Source: Lingula anatina
Lineage: Eukaryota > Brachiopoda > Lingulata > Lingulida > Lingulidae
DNA: 64,000 nt
NCBI RefSeq assembly: GCF_001039355.2
Contig: NW_019775680.1
Location: forward strand, 750,279 to 814,278
Direction: 5' to 3'
Shown here: piece after piece, positions 56,820 to 64,000 of the stretch
Position numbering within the stretch: position 1 is the first letter of the stretch
How the letters are laid out: the number at the start of each line of letters is the position of its first letter
Notes under the pieces: model-generated
The model's database searches: none
The model's input: the letters and a program-made list of their open reading frames with translations, nothing else
Told to the model about the DNA's origin: nothing
Program-made: the position numbers and the translations under genes

Positions 56820-56915
56820 CAGCAATGGCGGAACCGGGGGGGGGGGATGGGGGGGGGGGTTGCAGGTTCAGTAGGTCACGTGATTTCCTCAATGGTTTTC
56901 TCTTTTTAAAATAAG
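56820..56915. repeat. Dispersed short repeat pair, copy B
   Basis: Matches copy A at 53,380-53,480, with two G runs (56,836-56,860) expanded in the middle. Confidence 0.55.
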
Positions 56916-57586
56916 AAATTATATTATAATTCTACATCCGTGGTTAAAAGCCAATTTATTTTAGAAAAAGTACCCCCTTTTAAAATTTCTGGTTCCGGAG
57001 CTGTATTAAAAAGTTATTTGGGGGTAGGAAGCTTGTCCTACTTAAACTTAGCCAATTAGTTGCATAATATCTTAAGAAAAATCCCCTCCTGTTAATGTCC
57101 TTTACGTGCGCACCCTGAGCAAATCCTTATCATCTTTTAGAGGCTCCTTACACTGTCAGTTCATTTGGGTATGTTGCTAGGAAATGAATGAAAATATGTA
57201 TTGGTCGTGGTAATAAAATGGGACACAACTGGTTATTTGAAATAGTGAAATATATAACTTTTATTCAAGCGGTTTTATACAAGGTTATGACATGAAACAG
57301 GCTTAAAGACACACGATGTGCGTATTACTCAAAACAGAAGTCGATATTACTTGCAAAAACAATAGAGTTATATAAAGACATATTTTCCTTTGTCTGCCTT
57401 CCTATAGATTTGGCAAAAAATTCACTATTACATATTCCCAATAGATATAAGCAATACAAATTATCGATACGGTTACAAAGTCTCATTTCCAAATACCCTG
57501 CTATTCTAGATTAGACGCACATTATTTTGTTAATTATAGAAAATTAGATGCCAACCAAGCATTTTAAACTATAATTTAACTTCTTT

Positions 57587-57655
57587 NCGGGAAGCGTCCA
57601 AGGCGTATGGTGTTTCACTGAGATTGAAAACCCTTAAAGGTAACCCGTGCTATTG
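57587..57655. repeat. Short dispersed repeat, copy A
   Basis: TATGGTGTTTCACTGAGATT, then AAAGGTAACCCGTG. It resembles 58,930-59,025 and, weakly, 59,295-59,350. Contains one unresolved base at 57,587. Confidence 0.45.
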
Positions 57656-58084
57656 GGTCGAGAAATAGACAAAAATGATCTTTTCAGTTGTTCTTTGCCA
57701 TTATCGTTTCACCTTACTGGCCATTCGGACCTAAACTTTCTTAAAATCCTTTGGTCTAAATCGGGATTCACTGGTCCGAATACATATTTCACTAAATTTG
57801 GATTGGATTGCATTTGAATATAAGTTTAAAATATAAAATTTCAAGAGTGGCATTTTTAGAATCACGATATAACAGTTAAAAACTAAAAAAAAAGCCGTTT
57901 TGAAAACTTGGAAAAAAATCATATGGTCTTCACACTAATTTCATACATTTTGAAAAATTTACTTGTCCAAACAATAATTAGTATGTCGCAGTCATTGATT
58001 ACACAGATAATAATAGAAATATTGATACAACAAAGTGTTGGTTATTCAATAAAGTCTTAATAATAATTGGAATGTGTTGCCGTG

Positions 58085-58251
58085 ATAGAGAAAAGAAAAG
58101 GAGATGAGACCCTGGAAAATCGCAACGTGAAAACAAAGTGGCTGGACGGCAAGAAATACAGCGACCTGATAGTGCTGGGGTTTCCTTGGAAGAACACAGA
58201 CGATGACGTGAAGTCTTACTCCTCACAGTTTGGTGAAGTCAGCATGGCATA
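58085..58251 (+). pseudogene. TARDBP: Relic exon of a TDP-43 (TARDBP) gene, first half of RRM1
   Basis: The frame reads EKRKGDETLENRNVKTKWLD, then SDLIVLGFPWKNTDDD and SSQFGEVSMA followed by TAG. DLIVLGxPW with FGEV about 18 residues on is the RNP2 end of TDP-43 RRM1, and KRKGDE matches the linker before it. The stop is followed directly by GTACTC. In TDP-43 the next residue is usually Gln, so CAG-to-TAG at an exon end with the donor still present is likely. Being one exon with flanking intron-like sequence suggests a DNA-level duplicate rather than a retrocopy. RNP1 and RRM2 are absent from the window. Confidence 0.6.
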
Positions 58252-58929
58252 GGTACTCATTTCTACTCATTAAGATCACTGATATGGGTTTTTTAAAAAT
58301 TAGTCTTTAATTTTAGACGAAGAGCATTAAAATGGAGCAATCCAGTTATTACTGGTATAAAATAATAGCAATTTCGTTCTTCTCTTAAAACTAATTACTA
58401 TTTTATGTGTACGGCTAACGCCGGAGACTGCTTTCTTCAATACACAATTAATGGAAATAATAAACAAACTAGACAACAGTTCACTTTTGTTCGAACCTCA
58501 AAATGGTGAAGTCAGGTCAGAATGATAGAAAACAAGCATCTCATCATAATTCCTAAAACTATTTTATGCTAAAAGATCATTTATATTTCAACTGAGGTGA
58601 GTAAAGTTGATATCATCGAGGCTATAAGCACTTTTATGGGGCAGCCCACTGTCACTCGAAATGAATTCCCAAGAATCGTGACAACTAATCTCATTTTCAT
58701 ATCAAAGTTCTGGTCGAAAAGCCGTTAGCCATCCACTGTCACCGCAAAAAATTATTTCCCTCCGCCATTAACCACGCTTTTGGGAGAAACTACTTTTCAA
58801 AGACAGTACATAGGGGATGGAAATAGAGGGGAAAACTAACGCTATTTTTCCTTTTAATTTACAGAATTCGATTATGCCATGTCCTGATAGGGCTCCCACT
58901 TTTCGTAAGAAGATTCCAGTCTGTTTATG

Positions 58930-59025
58930 AGGTGGCTGCATGCGGGAACACCAGAAGCATGTGGTGTTTCGCTGAAATGGAAACCTTCAAAGCCGTTACA
59001 GGCAACTCGTGATTTTGTAGAGAAT
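58930..59025. repeat. Short dispersed repeat, copy B
   Basis: CATGTGGTGTTTCGCTGAAA, then GTTACAGGCAACTCGTG. Related to 57,587-57,655. Confidence 0.45.
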
Positions 59026-60269
59026 AATACACTAAAGTAATTTTTCTTACCTAATGAATATTTTGAGATAAAGCACTTTACAGCTCAATTTCACAAGTCA
59101 GTGTCTCACTTGCCTCACTTCAGATATAAAAAAATGAAGGTACGTGGGTTTGGGGAGGGGGGGGGGGGAGGCGTAAAGGAGAAAACTAATGTCTTCTTAA
59201 TATTAATTTGAAGTTGAGGCAGATAGCATTGGCGAACGCCTGGCCTGAAGATGGTCCACTTTAACAGGGTTAAAATGGAGAAAACTATATAGGCATATAG
59301 TATTTCAAGGGCCCTTGTGTGACATCACTGGGATTTGAGACCCTTCTAAGTAAGTTATGGGCCAGGGTAGGGGGTAAACATTGAACTAAACTGTTATTCA
59401 TTTTATAGATATTGCAAATCTTTTGTCAATGCAAGTTCAACAAATTGGGCATTGTGCACAAGGTCTCAGACACACTTTTAAATTAAAGAATTTGGGAACT
59501 ATTGTCGTGTCATTAAATGTAGACATTTGTTTTCTAATTACAATTTACTTGAGAAATTCATAATGCAGACATTTTAGAGGTCAAAAGCTCTTTCAATTTG
59601 TCGCGAACTTACAAAAAAAACCCCATCACACATGCACATTTTTATGTACAGACACAGATNTTTTAATTTTTCACATATTGGCATTTTCAAGGTGTGACTT
59701 TGAAGTTCCACAGGCTTGAAGACCCATGCTTGTCACATTTTCTGAAAATCCATGATACGTGTATTTTATTATTAAAAATTGATTGTCATTATGCTGGTAA
59801 CCATTATGTAATATTACATCAGAATAGAAGAAAACACAATTTTGGTTGCTGCTGCCATGATGACCATTATGGGAAAACCATGTTACTTATGATTGCCAAA
59901 CTTTCAAAAAAGAAATACAGGACTAAATTGCAGCCTGAGTTGGAAAAGCAGTCTAATTGGCTTCTTTCTGTAGAAGTTATACATTTTCAAAGTGTGAACT
60001 TGTTACACATTTTACTTACATTGGTATTACCTGTTGAGCATAATTAGAATTTGATGTTGAATTTGCAGTTTAACATAATGTACTTTTGCATCAGAATTGA
60101 CAGTAGCCTATTTTGTTATTTCCTGCTTTTTGTCTGTACATTTGACAGCTTTGCTGCCTTGTTTGACATGCTATCGGCCAACTTTCAGATTTTCAACAAT
60201 CTCAAAGTGTCACGGGTGGCGTTGTCACTGGTCTAAAATACTAAGAGCTAACCCCCCCTCTACCCCCAG

Positions 60270-60304
60270 CACTGCGGTTGTGGTACTAAGAGGCCATCGT
60301 ACAG
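60270..60304 (+). CDS. Hypothetical small exon
   Basis: 35 nt between a C/T-rich acceptor (CTCTACCCCCAG) and a good donor (ACAG then GTGAGC). Reads HCGCGTKRPSY and joins in frame with the exon at 60,624. No homology recognised. Confidence 0.3.
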
Positions 60305-60623
60305 GTGAGCATATATGTTTATCTGTTTATATTGTTCAGATCATTAAGCGTTTTCATGTTCCACATGCCTTCCTTTATCTCTTTTATTCTGCAGTCACTT
60401 TCTTTTTGTAGTATCGTAGCACTCTCCCAATCCATAGTGTGGTTTTTCTGGTGTTTTGTCATAGTAGACCAGCTTTTTTGCCTGAAATTTCTTTTTGACT
60501 CAGTATTTTTCTCTTCATTTACCCTTTCCTATTTCTCCTGTGTTTTTGACTCTATGCTCAACTTTCTTTTTCTCTTCATTGCTTTTCATACTTTTGTATG
60601 AAAATGTTACATTTCATTTGCAG

Positions 60624-60840
60624 GCTACAACAGGGAAGTTTTTTGAGAGATAATGCCCGAACGCAGATACCATCAATCCTAGGCCAAATGTCAAGATGTG
60701 AAACACTTAATGGCACTAGCAACGAGCTTCTGTGGCGACTTTCATTGATAATCGGACGTCCTAGCAGCCTTAAGGGCACATATTGTTCTGCAAACAAAGT
60801 TAGAGAATGTGGAATGATAATGAAGAACGATATATACTGA
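60624..60840 (+). CDS. Hypothetical terminal exon
   Basis: Acceptor TTTCATTTGCAG, then 71 codons to a TGA at 60,838-60,840: LQQGSFLRDNARTQIPSILG, then TSNELLWRLSLIIGRPSSLK and so on. The frame agrees with the 35-nt exon before it. No family recognised; it could be a noncoding or transposon-derived stretch. Confidence 0.3.
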
Positions 60841-60849
60841 ATGTAATAA

Positions 60850-63800
60850 CAAAACTGGTGCTATCTAATAATGTACTCAAGTCTTTTGGATATTGAGAAT
60901 TTTTGCGGTTCATGGGTCACGGATGAGTCGAATGTGATTGCATTTAGTAAGTTTTATTTTTCACTTATGATGGTGAACCATTTTATTCCGGTAGCTTAAG
61001 AGAGCACTTAAGTTCAGGATGCTCATTCTTAATTCTATAAGTGTTCAATTGTAGTTCTGTATGAAAAAGATTAAGTCTGCCTCTACAGTTATTATAATTT
61101 TTATTTTAAGATTTTAAATTGAATATCCAGTTGCTTTATCCACATTCTAAATGCAGACTGGTTTTTGAACACAAAAAATATTGGTATTACCACGACTTAT
61201 GGTCGTTTGTGTTTTGTTTCAATCATAGTGAGGTAATTATTTTTCAAATTTGTGCTTTTGATGATGTGGAGTTGTTCGTCAGTATAGCGTTTGAGAAGAT
61301 CATAACCCGCACACTAACCTCAACTAACCCTAACATCTTTGTAAAATCTGACTTGATGTAAATTCTTTTACATGAAGAGGTTTTACATTGATAGATTGTG
61401 CAAAATCTATAATGAAATATTTTACGTTTGAGAAAATATTTCATTACATTTTTTGTACAGTCTGCTCCTCATGAAGGATAACTGGATGCATTCAGGCATC
61501 TCTCAAGATAGAGGATTGCACATTACTAATATTCCGATTTTCTCAAGTGTTATAGTTGACAGATATGTCCACTTCATCACATGCACCTTCTTTCCGGCTC
61601 AAAAAATTCATATTGAAACTTACATGGATGGTCATAGTGTTGTGTGAGACATGAAATATGTCGAAGCAAGCTTGCTTTATTCTTTACAAGTATCATACTG
61701 GTACATGTAGTTGCGATTTCAGGGCAAATTTTCAAACAGTTATGTCAAAAGTTAGTTTGAATCGTTGAGATGCCTGGGTAATAATCACATTACCTGAACT
61801 TTTTATGTATTTTATCAGTAGAACTATGTTCAAGTTTTGAAGGATGCTTCCAGTTGTAAAAGGATTGACAAACTTTGTTCATGTCTTCATTCAAGTTGAA
61901 ATTGGTATCGGTTAAATTGTCTTGATTAAGTATTGATCAAATGTGTCTTAATTGGCTGAAGTACTTATTTCTCTGGGAATTTTGATAAATTCCTATCGTG
62001 CTTTCTTTTATATAGTACATACAGAGAATAGTTTGTAGTCACGAAAGAAAGTTTATTCAGTCACGCCATGCTAAAACTGAATGATATTCTTAAACTATAA
62101 AGCCCCGTGCCAGTGAAAAAATTGATGTTATCATGATATATAAAAAGACTGACGTATCCGGGCGTGGGCACTTTCCCGGCATTCCCCACGAAGGGTTTAG
62201 ACGGGTTTTTCCCCACGGCCCGCAAGCATCGGGTACCAGCTTCCGGCCACAAGACCAGCATTATCGGAATGCATGCTTTCCGGTGTTAGATGATGAAGAC
62301 AGGAATAGAAAATCTTTAACTTTCATTGAAACTATCATTTATTAACTCATTGCGTTTAAGTTAATTAAGTAATGATTACTAATTGTGATTGAAATTGAAT
62401 GTAACTGTTCAGAATTGTGCATAATAGATGAATAAAAGTATTAAGATTATGTTATTTTTCTTTTTGGTAAAAAAAGACCTGTACAGATGGCAAAATAATC
62501 ACCAAATTTTAGTGGAATGGCATGTGGCTCGTTTAATTATCAGTCGAAATTTTATCTTCTGTTAATTTGTTCCTTGTCTTACTAAATCAATGATTTTGCG
62601 ATTTCTGTCACGCCGATTTCTTCCATAAAACTAGACAATGTCCAGGTAAATGAGTCAATTATTGGTTTGGGCAAAAAGTATCTATTCAATTCACCTAGGA
62701 CGTGAGGCTGCTATCGAGGTATAATCTCGTGCGAGATACCAGACGTCCCAACAGCTGATACAAAAACTAGCCCTTGAAGCTGTCGTAAATCACTTGAATC
62801 ATTATATGATTGGTGGTTTCACTGAACATTATTGATCGAAATCTTTCGAGTGAGGAAAACAGAGACGCGTGCTGATTATTTATTAGACCGTACGTGTATT
62901 CATCATGATCTATATATATTTATAAATGATACTAGCCTAGATTGTGCTTGGATTGATCATCGTAGGGGAGTCCGGGCACGTTCGACCCCTTTTGCTTTGA
63001 TCGGATCTAGTTCAGCTGCTTGACGACGAATCTCAATAATGTGTTTTGAGTAGATACACTGCTGATTTTCCCTTTTTAATACATTGTTTAAATACATTGT
63101 AAAGAAGACCTTGCGTTTCAAAGGAAATTTAACATGAAATAAATTTCCAACACGTGGCCGAACGTGATCTACGTATCGGACGCGGCACTGCTCTTGCCTA
63201 GTACGCGATGTGATAGTAATGATTCTCAGTGGAGTTGGAAAGTAGTGTATCTCATCTCAAAATTTGTTCCGGGGTACTGTGAAATGTGAAATGATACTGT
63301 GATACTGTGGAATGCGCACTGACATACAGCTTGAAAAAGGGTAGTGTGGTCCGATCTACCGGTGAATTCAGGATCATGATGAGACTGTCGCTATTAGGAT
63401 AGTGGGGTGGGGAGTTATTCACCCGTCTTTTCTCTTGTTATGTATTTAACGTTGAAAAGGGGGAAGAGGCAGAGACGGTGGCCGTGCAATATCGCACAGA
63501 ATCTAAGGGATTCACGGTCTCCGTAGCCTCTAGGATTTTGCCAAGAAAAAAAAAAACTTCTGACAGGTTTTTGAAATAGTAAGCCCGTGGGCCGTAGGTA
63601 ACATAATCGTAGATGGCATTGCATTTTTTTTTTGTTCCTGTTGGGGCTCAGTGGACATCGGTGGGCCTGTACATCTTGTACTCAAATGATAAAGGACACA
63701 TATTTCTTCCAAATCCGGTACTATCGCCGTTTAAATATTTTAGCAATATAACTGGAATGTGAAGTTCAATTGAAGATACACCACATTTTATTTACTGTCA

Positions 63801-64000
63801 GGTAGGCCCTACTATATCTTACTCAAACATGATTCCGATAAGCAGTTCTTTATTGAAAATTGCAATATCATGATCCAAACAATATTATGGCCTTCTGTCT
63901 ATTTGGAAAGTCAATCACGCCTTATTAAAATCATATCAAGAAGTACTATGCTCAGCTCCAATAAACCATTTTTAAAATGTGTTCGCTCTAAACTCTCAAT
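60850..64000. other. Right end, no recognised gene
   Basis: AT-rich sequence with scattered short ORFs and no domain or splice pattern I can support. A GC-richer island at about 62,150-62,260 stands out but was not identified. Confidence 0.4.
61410..61446. repeat. Perfect 14-bp stem hairpin
   Basis: TAATGAAATATTTT and AAAATATTTCATTA around a 9-base loop. AT-rich, and not followed by anything that suggests a terminator or small RNA. Confidence 0.6.

Noticed and set aside
59694-60047. 117-codon ORF before the hypothetical exons
   Set aside because: AT-rich, no recognisable motif, no splice donor that would join it to the exon at 60,270.

Overview
The window is eukaryotic genomic DNA from a bilaterian invertebrate. 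It is AT-rich, with short phase-1 exons, GT-AG introns, microsatellites, a LINE and foldback elements. The style suggests a marine lophotrochozoan (mollusc or brachiopod-like), but that is inference. I see no bacterial, organellar or viral genes.

About 1-50.9 kb holds a four-copy family of secreted or cell-surface proteins built from EB/EGF-like six-cysteine modules. Genes 1-3 lie head to tail on the minus strand (gene 1: 77-12.2 kb; gene 2: 16.8-28.1 kb; gene 3: 32.2-38.4 kb). Gene 4 (41.1-50.75 kb) is inverted, so it diverges from gene 3 across a 2.7 kb spacer. Every copy has a TTTAAA-type core promoter, a noncoding exon 1, an exon 2 with the ATG and signal peptide, and then one exon per module. 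I name the module exons E3-E15. All have phase 1-1 boundaries, so any one can be lost, duplicated or skipped without shifting the frame.

Gene 1 alone continues into seven more cysteine modules (E16-E22), two canonical EGF domains (E23, E24) and the start of a SEA domain (E25), and runs off the left edge. It is therefore probably a membrane-anchored protein. Genes 2-4 stop being recognisable after E15. Gene 2 is nearly intact, with one damaged splice donor. Gene 3 looks like a pseudogene: it has a Cys-to-stop change in E4, decayed E9 and E11, and no E10. Gene 4 is open, but a short inverted-repeat transposon sits in the donor of its E13, and it runs into an assembly gap (50,919-51,494).

The array grew by segmental duplication. 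The 5' regions of genes 1 and 2 (about 9.7-14.8 kb and 25.6-30.6 kb) are nearly identical, including a 233-239 bp foldback and a CT/CA microsatellite. Relics of E8 and E9 mark the unit junctions. A nearly complete but broken L2/CR1-like LINE sits in an intron of gene 2 (21.0-24.6 kb).

Right of the gap (51.5-64 kb) the sequence is gene-poor. It contains a minisatellite, a near-perfect palindrome, a dispersed repeat also found in the gene 1 and gene 2 units, the last exon of a Ly6-like GPI-anchored protein (minus strand, 54,410-54,706), a tandem array beside it, an isolated TDP-43 RRM1 exon relic with a stop codon (about 58.1 kb), and a low-confidence two-exon gene end near 60.3-60.8 kb.
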